Positions 1 to 6,004 of a stretch of DNA of 7,471 nt are shown here, piece after piece. The DNA is taken from NCBI GenBank assembly GCA_019058135.1, contig JAHLWE010000493.1, positions 1-7,471 on the forward strand, read 5' to 3'. This stretch comes from Promethearchaeota archaeon (GTDB lineage Archaea > Asgardarchaeota > Lokiarchaeia > Sigyniarchaeales > SOKP01). The notes below the pieces were generated by a model. It saw nothing but the letters and a program-made list of their open reading frames with translations. It searched no databases and was not told the DNA's origin. The position numbers were made by a program, and so were the translations under genes. Each line of letters begins with the position of its first letter. Within the stretch, counting starts at the first letter, position 1.

Positions 1-1
1 A

Positions 2-202
2 CCAGAACCTGAATGGGAATATCCAGAAGTCGAGAAAGAACCATCCGAACCTGAAAGGGAATATCCAGAAATCGAGAAAGAACCATCCGAACCTGAAAGA
101 GAATATCCAGAACCTGAAAAAGAACCATCGGAAATTGAAAAGGAACCACCAGAAACTGAGAAAGAATATGATGAAAATCAAGAGGGAGGTAGTGAAGAAT
201 AA
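2..202 (+). CDS. C-terminal end of an unrecognised protein with a Pro/Glu-rich repeat tail (5' truncated)
   Basis: An open frame enters from the left edge (codons starting at position 2) and stops at TAA 200-202. It encodes about 66 residues made almost only of Glu, Pro, Lys, Ser, Tyr and Arg. Three 14-residue units of the form EYPExEKEPSEPER follow one another, then decay into EPPETEKEYDE and a short acidic end (GGSEE). The tail is hydrophilic, highly negative and proline-broken, so it is probably extended or disordered: a linker, spacer or interaction tail rather than a catalytic domain. The main domain lies outside the window, so no function can be given. The stop codon overlaps the ATG of the next gene (TAATG), which suggests an operon with the longin-like gene and perhaps a shared role. 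The coding nature is supported by the intact frame, by repeat units that are multiples of three, and by the coupling to the next gene. Confidence 0.8.
   Translation, partial: PEPEWEYPEVEKEPSEPEREYPEIEKEPSEPEREYPEPEKEPSEIEKEPPETEKEYDENQEGGSEE
17..142 (+). repeat. Coding tandem repeat, three 42-bp units
   Basis: Units start at 17, 59 and 101, each 42 bp (14 codons, in frame). Units 1 and 2 differ at only two bases (GTC/ATC and AGG/AGA codons), while unit 3 is more diverged (PE for VE or IE in the middle, IEK for PER at the end). A partial unit end (PEPEW) precedes unit 1 at the window edge, so the array probably extends to the left. The near-identity of units 1 and 2 points to recent expansion by slippage or unequal recombination. 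Confidence 0.9.
184..190 (+). promoter_or_regulatory. Strong Shine-Dalgarno site inside the upstream gene
   Basis: GGGAGGT lies 11 bases before the ATG at 202 and matches the anti-SD of archaeal 16S rRNA. It sits within the last codons (Gly-Gly) of the Pro/Glu-repeat gene. Together with the TAATG stop/start overlap, it supports the start at 202 and translational coupling. No other gene in the window has so clear an SD. Confidence 0.8.
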
Positions 203-1308
203 TGCCAGTTGGATTAGTTATAATGAAATGGGATGAGCGTATCGGTACGCAAATCATTGCAAAATATCCGGAAGAAGTTGTAATTGGAGATAAAACCTTA
301 ATGCAAGTTTATAGCACGCACGAATATACTGGAGAACCAGGGATGGTAAGTCTGATGGTGGGCTCATTAAACGTTGCAAGCTATTATACAGGAGCAGATA
401 CAGGTTATTACATTATTTTACTTTTGAGCTTAGAAGATGATCCTGATTTATACGAAGGTGGTTTGGCTGATGTTTCTCGTCAAATTATCGCAAACATCGA
501 AGAAGAATCTTTCCTAAATCTTATACCTTCAATTTTTCAGAGATTATCTGTGTATCCAAAATTAAACGATGAACAACGACTTGCAATTGTTTACCAAGAT
601 GAGATTAAGAGATTAATTATAAATCGTTTAAGAGATGAGGGAGCAATTTCAAAATCGGAGTTAATAGTATGGTTAAAAGATCGATATAGACAAGGATTCG
701 TTGATTTAGATGCAATTGTTATGTCTTTAATTAAAAGCGATTTAATCAAAGAAACATCAGTGAAAGGAATGCCTTCAGAATTAATCTTTCTAATTCATGA
801 TATCTTGATAACCAGAGTTCCTCCAATAGAATTGCTAGCCAATCCCGCTGATAAAGGGCTACCTTCAAACTTAGCCAATGATTATACAATAGAATCTCGA
901 AAGTTTTTTCAAGGATATAAACCAGATGAAGAAGACAATTTATCATTGATTGAATTACTTATTGATCCACAAGTCTATGAATCCCTAAAGCTTTTGCGAC
1001 AAGCAATTGTTACAAGAAATGATCTTGAAAAACTCAAGAAAAAAGGTGTGGATGACGTTGATTATGTGCTCAAGAAGCTTTGGTCATCTAGAATGATTCA
1101 AGTATTTCAAGATGATAGAGGCAACGAATATTACGCGCTTTTATCCGATTTCTACATTGAGAAATTTTTCCCAAAATATCTGTTGAATATAATAAGACGT
1201 GAATATGCTTCCAAATCTAAATCTAACCAAGTCCTATTAGAATATCTAAACGTACTACATGATACGTTTCAAGCAAAGAAAAAACAAAAACCTAAAGTAA
1301 AAGAATAA
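202..1308 (+). CDS. Longin-like domain protein with winged-helix-like C-terminal segments (Asgard-type hypothetical)
   Basis: Protein of 368 residues, soluble, with no signal peptide or membrane segment. Residues about 1-115 (starting MPVGLVIMKWDERIGTQII) have the alternating strand pattern of a longin/roadblock-like fold: a first strand with a charged turn, a central block around KTLMQVYSTHEY, a hydrophobic strand (YYIILLLSL, 69-77) and an acidic helix after it. Such domains in Asgard archaea and eukaryotes usually act as platforms for small GTPases; that role here is inference. Residues about 124-205 and 250-325 look like two winged-helix modules (helix-helix-helix, then a strand pair such as MIQVFQDDRGNEYYALL). 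The last 12 residues are Lys-rich. The start is fixed by the SD at 184-190 and the one-base overlap with the previous stop. It is likely the last gene of its operon, since oligo-T tracts follow. The fold assignment is from pattern only; a named family was not recognised. Confidence 0.7.
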   Translation: MPVGLVIMKWDERIGTQIIAKYPEEVVIGDKTLMQVYSTHEYTGEPGMVSLMVGSLNVASYYTGADTGYYIILLLSLEDDPDLYEGGLADVSRQIIANIEEESFLNLIPSIFQRLSVYPKLNDEQRLAIVYQDEIKRLIINRLRDEGAISKSELIVWLKDRYRQGFVDLDAIVMSLIKSDLIKETSVKGMPSELIFLIHDILITRVPPIELLANPADKGLPSNLANDYTIESRKFFQGYKPDEEDNLSLIELLIDPQVYESLKLLRQAIVTRNDLEKLKKKGVDDVDYVLKKLWSSRMIQVFQDDRGNEYYALLSDFYIEKFFPKYLLNIIRREYASKSKSNQVLLEYLNVLHDTFQAKKKQKPKVKE

Positions 1309-1316
1309 ATAATATC

Positions 1317-1352
1317 TTTTTTTTTTTTAATATATTTTTAGTCTCTTTTTTT
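1317..1352 (+). terminator. Oligo-T transcription terminator
   Basis: A run of 12 T (1317-1328) and a second of 7 T (1346-1352) begin 9 bases after the stop of the longin-like gene, with no hairpin needed. This is the usual archaeal U-rich termination signal. On the other strand it is an A-run, so it would not stop the convergent TGT-like gene ending at 1376. Confidence 0.7.
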
Positions 1353-1375
1353 ATAGATGATATTTCAAAATCAGT

Positions 1376-2446
1376 TTAATAATCATATTTTTCTAATGCA
1401 TCATCTTTAATTTTTAGTAGATCTTTAAAATATTTCGAATTAATTCTTGAATCCAATATTTCCAAGAATTTATCTAAGTTATTTTTTTTTGAATTTATTT
1501 CCGAAACAAGATTTCTCCAAATTGAAATATTATGAATTACTCTTGTTTTTCTGTCTTTAGAGAAGGTATCTAAAATTTGCTTAATATCTTTTCCATTGCA
1601 CACCTCACATTTACATTTATTTGCTGTAGCGAAAAATCTCTCCCTTTTTTCGATATTATCTTGTAAAACACTTGCCCTTTGGCCATATCCGTTTTCATTA
1701 AAAATTGTTCCATAAGTTAGCGCGGATGTGACTGGTGTTGACCCATCAAAACTTGAAACTCCAAAACAGGCTAAAATGGGCATTAAATAATAGCTAGCAA
1801 CCCCACTAAAATGCAACTTAGCGTTTTCATTTATTACACTTCTTATACCTAAACTAATTTCAAATAATTTTTTTATTCCTAATTTCTTATATTTTGGATA
1901 TTTTAAGAATTCACTAACGCCGATACAAAAATGATCATGCCCATCATTTGAAGCTTTCTCAAACCATTCTCTTGCAGATTCATAATTATTTACTTGGATG
2001 GAGCAGTAAATCGGTATGGTTGAATTATTATTTTCTCTGGCCCAATTAGCATATTCTAAGTTTTTCTTATAATATTTTATTAATTTAGAGGAATCTAACA
2101 ACCAGTATAAAAATTTATCATAATTGATTTTTTTGCTATAGATTTTCTTAAGTCTATCTTCTTCCTCCTTTAAGTCTAGATCCCCAGGTTGCACATTTTT
2201 TGACATAAATCCAATTGTGTTTTCATTGGCTAATTTCATTTGTTGAGCCAAAATTACCTCTTTAGATCTTTTTTCTGGATTTTTAATATTCCACCAATTT
2301 CCCGCATGAATAAATCGTAATGATTGATGATTTTCTAGAGCCCTTATTTTTGATGGTGTCAAATTAAAAGGAATTGTTATCGGAATTGTATCAGTTAAAC
2401 CTTCTATAAATGTACTGAAAAATTCATAAGTTCCTTTATATTTCAT
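1376..2446 (-). CDS. Stand-alone tRNA-guanine transglycosylase (TGT)-superfamily protein, possibly DpdA-like
   Basis: Protein of 356 residues. The C-terminal third shows the TGT signatures: LHFSG (211-215), a nucleophile-type Asp234 in SSFDGSTPVTSALTYG (compare FDCVLPTR in bacterial TGT and FDSASY in archaeal TGT), and a zinc site C278-x-C280-x2-C283 with H305 in RVIHN, matching the family CxCxxC...HN pattern. Q151 (CSIQVNN) and G176 (IGVSEF) fit the family's substrate-pocket strands. TGTs swap a guanine for a 7-deazaguanine in tRNA, and the DpdA branch does so in DNA. Archaeal tRNA TGTs are longer and carry C-terminal domains including PUA; this one stops after the catalytic barrel. The usual DSGG(F/Y)Q motif is not visible: the likely equivalent strand reads FIHAGNWW (45-52). 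It stands alone, convergent to the longin-like gene and divergent from the RuBisCO-like gene. Superfamily membership is fairly sure; the substrate is unknown. Confidence 0.75.
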   Translation of the reverse strand: MKYKGTYEFFSTFIEGLTDTIPITIPFNLTPSKIRALENHQSLRFIHAGNWWNIKNPEKRSKEVILAQQMKLANENTIGFMSKNVQPGDLDLKEEEDRLKKIYSKKINYDKFLYWLLDSSKLIKYYKKNLEYANWARENNNSTIPIYCSIQVNNYESAREWFEKASNDGHDHFCIGVSEFLKYPKYKKLGIKKLFEISLGIRSVINENAKLHFSGVASYYLMPILACFGVSSFDGSTPVTSALTYGTIFNENGYGQRASVLQDNIEKRERFFATANKCKCEVCNGKDIKQILDTFSKDRKTRVIHNISIWRNLVSEINSKKNNLDKFLEILDSRINSKYFKDLLKIKDDALEKYDY

Positions 2447-2540
2447 TTTTAAAAAGTAATAAATAATTTACAAGAAAAATTAATTATAAAGTAAGAATAA
2501 ATTTTTGAATAACTTTTCTTTATTTTTATTGTGAATTGAT
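2447..2540. promoter_or_regulatory. Divergent promoter region between the TGT-like and RuBisCO-like genes
   Basis: This 94-bp, very AT-rich spacer must hold the start signals for both flanking genes. Candidate TATA elements are TTATAAA at 2484-2490 for the plus strand (about 51 bases before the ATG, giving a short leader) and TAAATTATTT (complement of 2461-2470) or TTTATAATTAAT (complement of about 2479-2490) for the minus strand. A weak SD-like GTGA at 2531-2534 precedes the RuBisCO-like ATG. Which elements are used cannot be decided from the sequence. Confidence 0.45.
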
Positions 2541-3863
2541 ATGACAGAAAAAGATTCTACAGAACAGTATTTAGACCTCCCAGAAGCAATAGGCTTAGAT
2601 GGTATAGATTTAGAGAAGTATATTATTGCGACTTACATTATTAAACGCGCTAAGGGACAAAATGTTAATTATTTGGCACGTTTTGCTGCCATTGAACAGT
2701 CTACAGGCACATGGGTAAGAGTTCCTGCCGAAACAGCTGAAGTGAGAAAACATCATGTTGCGAGAGTTTTAGGCGTCTATGAGCTCCCATATTATGAATA
2801 TGTTGTTCCAAAAGACATTAAAGAAAGATATTATTGCATTCAAATCGCTTTTCCAATAGTAAATTTTCGACCACAAATACCTCAGTTATTTACCAGTGTA
2901 ATTGGAAATATTTCTATTACGCATGGTCTAAAATTAGTAGATCTTGCGTTTCCTAAAGAATGGTTAAAAGGATTTAAAGGACCTAAATTTGGCTTAGATG
3001 GAATACGAAAACTCCTAAAAGTTCCTGAAAGACCAATGTTAAATAATATGGTCAAGCCATGTACTGGTCATACAGCTGAAGTAGCCGCTGATCTAGTATA
3101 TAAAGCTGCTGTTGGAGGTTGTGATGTGGTAAAAGATGATGAACTTATTTCTAATCCAGAATTTAATACATTAGAAGATAGAATTGTTGCTGTAATGGAA
3201 GCAGTAGATCGTGCAGATTCAGAAAAAGGTGAAAAAACCCTCTATACTATTAATATCTCAAATAGACTTCCAGATATATTTGAATATGCAGATAAAGTAA
3301 TTGAGTTAGGGGCAAATGCAATAATGGTAAATTTTGTAGCAACTGGATATGCAGTTCTAAGAAAGTTAGCAGAAGATCCATCTATAAAAGTACCAATCCT
3401 GGGGCATATGGACTTTTCAGGAGCTTTAATGGGCGGAGAATGGAATGGACTAAGCAGTATACTTGTCCTTGCAAAATTACCGAGAATTTGCGGTGCTGAT
3501 AGTGTTGTTGTCCCAGCTCCATATGGAAAAGCGGAAATTTTAGATGAGCGTTATGAAAATATTCTACGTGCTTTAAGATTTCCATTTCAACATATCAAGC
3601 CTACATTACCAATGCCTTCTGGAGGTATTACAGCTGGAATGGTTGAAACAGCCATAAAAGATGCAGGAAAAGATATACTTATAGGATCGGGTGGTGGAAT
3701 TCATAGTCATCCTGATGGACCTATTGCTGGAGCGAAAGCTTTTAGACAAGCCATTGATGCAGTGATGCAAGGATTAAAAGTTAAAGATTATGCAAAAGAA
3801 CACAAAGAGTTAGGAGTAGCTTTAGGCGTTTGGGGTACTGGAAAAACAAAATTAATTGAATAA
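2541..3863 (+). CDS. RuBisCO-like protein (form IV type), large-subunit fold
   Basis: Protein of 440 residues with the RuBisCO large-subunit layout: N-terminal domain about 25-140 and a TIM barrel about 155-430. Many spinach active-site positions align with constant spacing: E60=E52, T65=T57, W66=W58, N123=N123, K175=K172, carbamylated K201=K198, D203=D200, E204=E201, H294=H289, K334=K330, S379=S360, G381=G362, G403/G404=G384/G385. Three are lost: K177 is C174 (KPCTGHT), R295 is M290 (GHMDF) and H327 is V323. Loss of these with the metal site kept is typical of RuBisCO-like proteins, which act as enolases or isomerases on sulfur-containing or other sugar-phosphate substrates rather than fixing CO2. 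That chemistry is family knowledge; the substrate here is unknown. The ATG at 2541 is the first in frame. The gene is single, followed by an oligo-T tract, and visibly less AT-rich than its neighbours. Confidence 0.9.
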   Translation: MTEKDSTEQYLDLPEAIGLDGIDLEKYIIATYIIKRAKGQNVNYLARFAAIEQSTGTWVRVPAETAEVRKHHVARVLGVYELPYYEYVVPKDIKERYYCIQIAFPIVNFRPQIPQLFTSVIGNISITHGLKLVDLAFPKEWLKGFKGPKFGLDGIRKLLKVPERPMLNNMVKPCTGHTAEVAADLVYKAAVGGCDVVKDDELISNPEFNTLEDRIVAVMEAVDRADSEKGEKTLYTINISNRLPDIFEYADKVIELGANAIMVNFVATGYAVLRKLAEDPSIKVPILGHMDFSGALMGGEWNGLSSILVLAKLPRICGADSVVVPAPYGKAEILDERYENILRALRFPFQHIKPTLPMPSGGITAGMVETAIKDAGKDILIGSGGGIHSHPDGPIAGAKAFRQAIDAVMQGLKVKDYAKEHKELGVALGVWGTGKTKLIE

Positions 3864-3874
3864 TTAAATCTCTA

Positions 3875-3889
3875 TTTTTTATTTTTTTT
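3875..3889 (+). terminator. Oligo-T terminator after the RuBisCO-like gene
   Basis: Six T, one A, then eight T begin 12 bases after the stop at 3863. This fits an archaeal U-tract terminator and makes the RuBisCO-like gene a single-gene transcript. Confidence 0.65.
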
Positions 3890-3972
3890 AATATTTGTAG
3901 CTACGGATTATATAGTTAAAATAATTAGATTACTATTTAAAAAAGATTTAATTTTTTCTGTTATTAACGCAT

Positions 3973-3985
3973 AAAAAATTATATA
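3973..3985 (+). promoter_or_regulatory. TATA box for the PAP2 gene
   Basis: AAAAAATTATATA is centred about 25 bases before the ATG at 4005. At the usual archaeal TATA-to-start distance, transcription would begin at or next to the ATG, giving a leaderless mRNA. No SD is present in the intervening TTTTTATTAAAAAT, which fits. Confidence 0.55.
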
Positions 3986-4004
3986 CGGATTTTTTATTAA
4001 AAAT

Positions 4005-4697
4005 ATGTTCGAGAAAATTATTCTATTTGATAAAGAAATAACCTTAAGACTTAATAGTTTTAAGAATAATTATTTAACTCCTATCATTAAATTTTTTGCA
4101 TTTTTTGGTCAGGAACCTGTATGGTTAGGTATTTTGGCATTTTTTCTATTTATATGGTATGATCCAAATATTTTCATCGTTCTTGGAGGAAATTTATTAG
4201 CAGGAATCTATTTAGTTGTGCCTTTAAAATATATCATTAAGAGAAAGCGCCCTTTTCAACAAATTGATGGAATTATTTTTTTGGATAGACCACAAATTTC
4301 CCCAAGTTTTCCTTCATGGCATTGTTACAATATAATTTCGATGTCTTGTGCAATTATATTTTTATTAAATTTATGGATACTACTTCCATTTTTAGTTATT
4401 ATTTCTTTTTTAGTATGTTTTAGTAGGATTTATCTTGGTTCCCATTATTTCATTGATGTAATTTTTGGGATCGTTTTAGGATTTCTCGGCTTCCTAATCA
4501 GCATTTCAACAGCGCCTTTATGGTTAATTTTGGTTTTAATTATTGAGAGTTTTATTATATTTCCAATTGCCCATCAAGATTGGGTTACAGCCATTTTCAC
4601 ACAATGGTGGTATCTATTACTGGTAATTCTGGTATATTCTATAATTTTTATAAATACGTTCTATTTATTAAAATTGAAAGGAAGAAAGAAAAATTAA
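4005..4697 (+). CDS. PAP2-family membrane phosphatase
   Basis: Protein of 230 residues, very hydrophobic, with about seven or eight membrane segments (around 28-50, 54-74, 107-122, 124-138, 151-168, 171-188 and 203-222). It carries the three-part phosphatase signature: K75-x6-R82-P83, then P103-S104-W105-H106, then S140-R141-x5-H147-x3-D151. The family removes phosphate from lipid phosphates or pyrophosphates such as phosphatidic acid, phosphatidylglycerol phosphate or polyprenyl pyrophosphate; in archaea recycling of a dolichyl-type carrier is a common guess, but the substrate cannot be read here. The second motif has Trp in place of the usual Gly of PSGH. All Arg, His and Asp residues needed for the phospho-His mechanism are present. 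The C-terminus has extra hydrophobic segments past motif 3 and a basic end (KLKGRKKN), which probably faces the cytoplasm. It has its own promoter upstream. Confidence 0.88.
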   Translation: MFEKIILFDKEITLRLNSFKNNYLTPIIKFFAFFGQEPVWLGILAFFLFIWYDPNIFIVLGGNLLAGIYLVVPLKYIIKRKRPFQQIDGIIFLDRPQISPSFPSWHCYNIISMSCAIIFLLNLWILLPFLVIISFLVCFSRIYLGSHYFIDVIFGIVLGFLGFLISISTAPLWLILVLIIESFIIFPIAHQDWVTAIFTQWWYLLLVILVYSIIFINTFYLLKLKGRKKN

Positions 4698-4718
4698 AAG
4701 AATTTAATCTCTTTTTGC

Positions 4719-4772
4719 ATCAAAATATTTAAATGTGTTGTTTGTGGATATGTTTTTGATAAAGAATAATGA
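4719..4772 (+). pseudogene. Possible remnant of a rubredoxin-like metal-binding knuckle
   Basis: In the same frame as the PAP2 gene and after its stop, codons from 4719 read IKIFKCVVCGYVFDKE and then TAA (4767-4769). This closely resembles the N-terminus of rubredoxins (a start Met, then KxxKCxxCGYxYDPE), with ATC where the start ATG would be. The second Cys pair and the rest of the roughly 50-residue domain are missing in all forward frames. It could be a decayed rubredoxin gene, a gene fragment, a read-through tail of the PAP2 protein, or chance. The stretch is too short for certainty. Confidence 0.3.
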
Positions 4773-4779
4773 TCTTTTC

Positions 4780-4786
4780 TTTTTTT
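4780..4786 (+). terminator. Weak oligo-T terminator downstream of the PAP2 gene
   Basis: Seven T (4780-4786), preceded by TTTTC, lie 83 bases after the PAP2 stop and just before the end of the convergent zinc-ribbon gene. A shorter run of five T lies at 4712-4716. Either or both could end the PAP2 transcript. Confidence 0.4.
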
Positions 4787-4806
4787 AATAGTTATTATTA
4801 AAGCTG

Positions 4807-5967
4807 CTAAAAAAATACATTTTTTTCAAAAAAACTTTTTAAATCAGTTTTTAATTTATTAAACGGTCTTAAATCACCGTGGAATTTAGTTTGTACTGCA
4901 TTTTGTACAACATTTTGTAATAATTTTTCCACTTTTTCCAGTTTTTCAATATTACCTTCACTCAACATATTAATAATATAATCTTTTTCTAATTGTGTAA
5001 AGGTTAAGAAACGATAATTTTGAAAACCTAATTTTACTGCAATCCACCTAGGCATAGCACCGGTATTTCCAGCTGTATTTGCTGCCATCGCTTCTACCTT
5101 AGCAGTTACTAATGACTCTTTTATTTCTAATTCTTCTTGAGGTGAAGAAGTTGGACCTTTATATACAATTGGTAATTCATCACCTAGTAATAATGATATA
5201 ATTCCAATTGATTGAGATGATAATCCAAAATAATGAACTCTCAGTGTGTCCTCGACAAATGGGATTTTTTTATCACTAAATACTTCCTGAAGTTTAATAT
5301 ATTCCAGTATGCAATATTTTAATGCAGATTCCAATTTCAGAGAAATGTTATGGGCTTGAATTTTTTCTAACTGATCTGGATCTAAGCCCTCTAGGGCGGC
5401 ATCAAGGTTTTTTTTCATTTGTTCTATTAGCCAGTACCCTTTTTTATTCGGAAATTTCCCATATAGTATATAAATTATGCTTTTATCTATTGCAAAAATA
5501 CAATTCTCCATTTTTTGAGTTTCTATTGATTCTAACATCATTTGGTCTAATTCCCCACCTAAAATACTACTTGCTATAAAATCAAGATTACAAGCAAGTT
5601 CAAGTAAATAATTATATCTTATATTGCTGCAAAATATAGGTATTCGATTTTGGGTGATAATACCTAATAATTTAATATACTCTTCTCCTGTTTTAACTTC
5701 AATTTCATCATTAGACAATTCTATTGTCATAACCGCTTTTTTTTTCACTTTTACTTTACTAGAAAGTTCAGATGCTGGAGTTTTAGTAACTTTTTGAATT
5801 TCTTTTGGTTTCAGTTTTTTACCCTCTTCCGCTTTTGCTAGTTTCTCAAATAAATTTGGAAGAAATTTTTTACAACTTGGACATAATTGATCCATTGGAA
5901 ATGGTTTAGTCACTACATATCCGCAACTCGGACATTTTATTTTTTCTAATTCTCTTCCAAAAAGCAT
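4807..5967 (-). CDS. Zinc-ribbon protein with longin-like and roadblock-like segments (Asgard-type hypothetical)
   Basis: Protein of 386 residues, no membrane segment. Residues 12-32 form a zinc ribbon, CPSC-x13-CPSC (C12, C15, C29, C32). A Lys-rich linker (about 41-79) follows. Residues about 92-195 have a longin/roadblock-like pattern: IPIFCSN (109-115), a helix with LDFIASSILGGELDQM (128-143), strands CIFAIDKSIIYILYG (156-170), then an amphipathic helix. Residues about 252-350 look like a second, roadblock-like unit: GIISLLLGDELPIVYKG, an Ala-rich helix (VTAKVEAMAANTAG), strands AVKLGFQNYRFLTF, and a last helix. In Asgard archaea such units often serve small GTPases or membrane trafficking-like machinery; this is inference from fold pattern. 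It lies 37 bp after the HisC-like gene on the same strand with no terminator between, so the two are probably co-transcribed. The ATG at 5967 is directly followed by the ribbon, which supports the start. No named family was recognised. Confidence 0.65.
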   Translation of the reverse strand: MLFGRELEKIKCPSCGYVVTKPFPMDQLCPSCKKFLPNLFEKLAKAEEGKKLKPKEIQKVTKTPASELSSKVKVKKKAVMTIELSNDEIEVKTGEEYIKLLGIITQNRIPIFCSNIRYNYLLELACNLDFIASSILGGELDQMMLESIETQKMENCIFAIDKSIIYILYGKFPNKKGYWLIEQMKKNLDAALEGLDPDQLEKIQAHNISLKLESALKYCILEYIKLQEVFSDKKIPFVEDTLRVHYFGLSSQSIGIISLLLGDELPIVYKGPTSSPQEELEIKESLVTAKVEAMAANTAGNTGAMPRWIAVKLGFQNYRFLTFTQLEKDYIINMLSEGNIEKLEKVEKLLQNVVQNAVQTKFHGDLRPFNKLKTDLKSFFEKNVFF

Positions 5968-6004
5968 GAATTAATCGCTCTTTTCTATTATTTTTTTTAA
6001 ATTA

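Noticed and set aside
17..142. CRISPR-like direct repeats
   Set aside because: The 42-bp units are directly abutting with no spacers and form an intact coding frame; this is a protein repeat.
746..946. Minus-strand open frame within the longin-like gene
   Set aside because: It lies fully inside a well-supported gene, has no recognisable motif and no start signal. The same holds for frames at 3382-3585 (minus), 5322-5579 (plus) and 6774-7115 (plus).
2531..2533. GTG as an alternative start of the RuBisCO-like gene
   Set aside because: It is not in frame with 2541 (10 bases apart), and its own frame meets TGA two codons later.
2541..3863. Annotation as a true CO2-fixing RuBisCO (form III)
   Set aside because: Equivalents of K177, R295 and H327 are Cys, Met and Val, so bisphosphate binding as in carboxylating forms is unlikely.
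4734..4760. Small frame starting ATG at 4733 in the spacer after the PAP2 gene
   Set aside because: It stops after eight codons and gives no sensible peptide; the other frame, with the rubredoxin-like stretch, is the only notable one.
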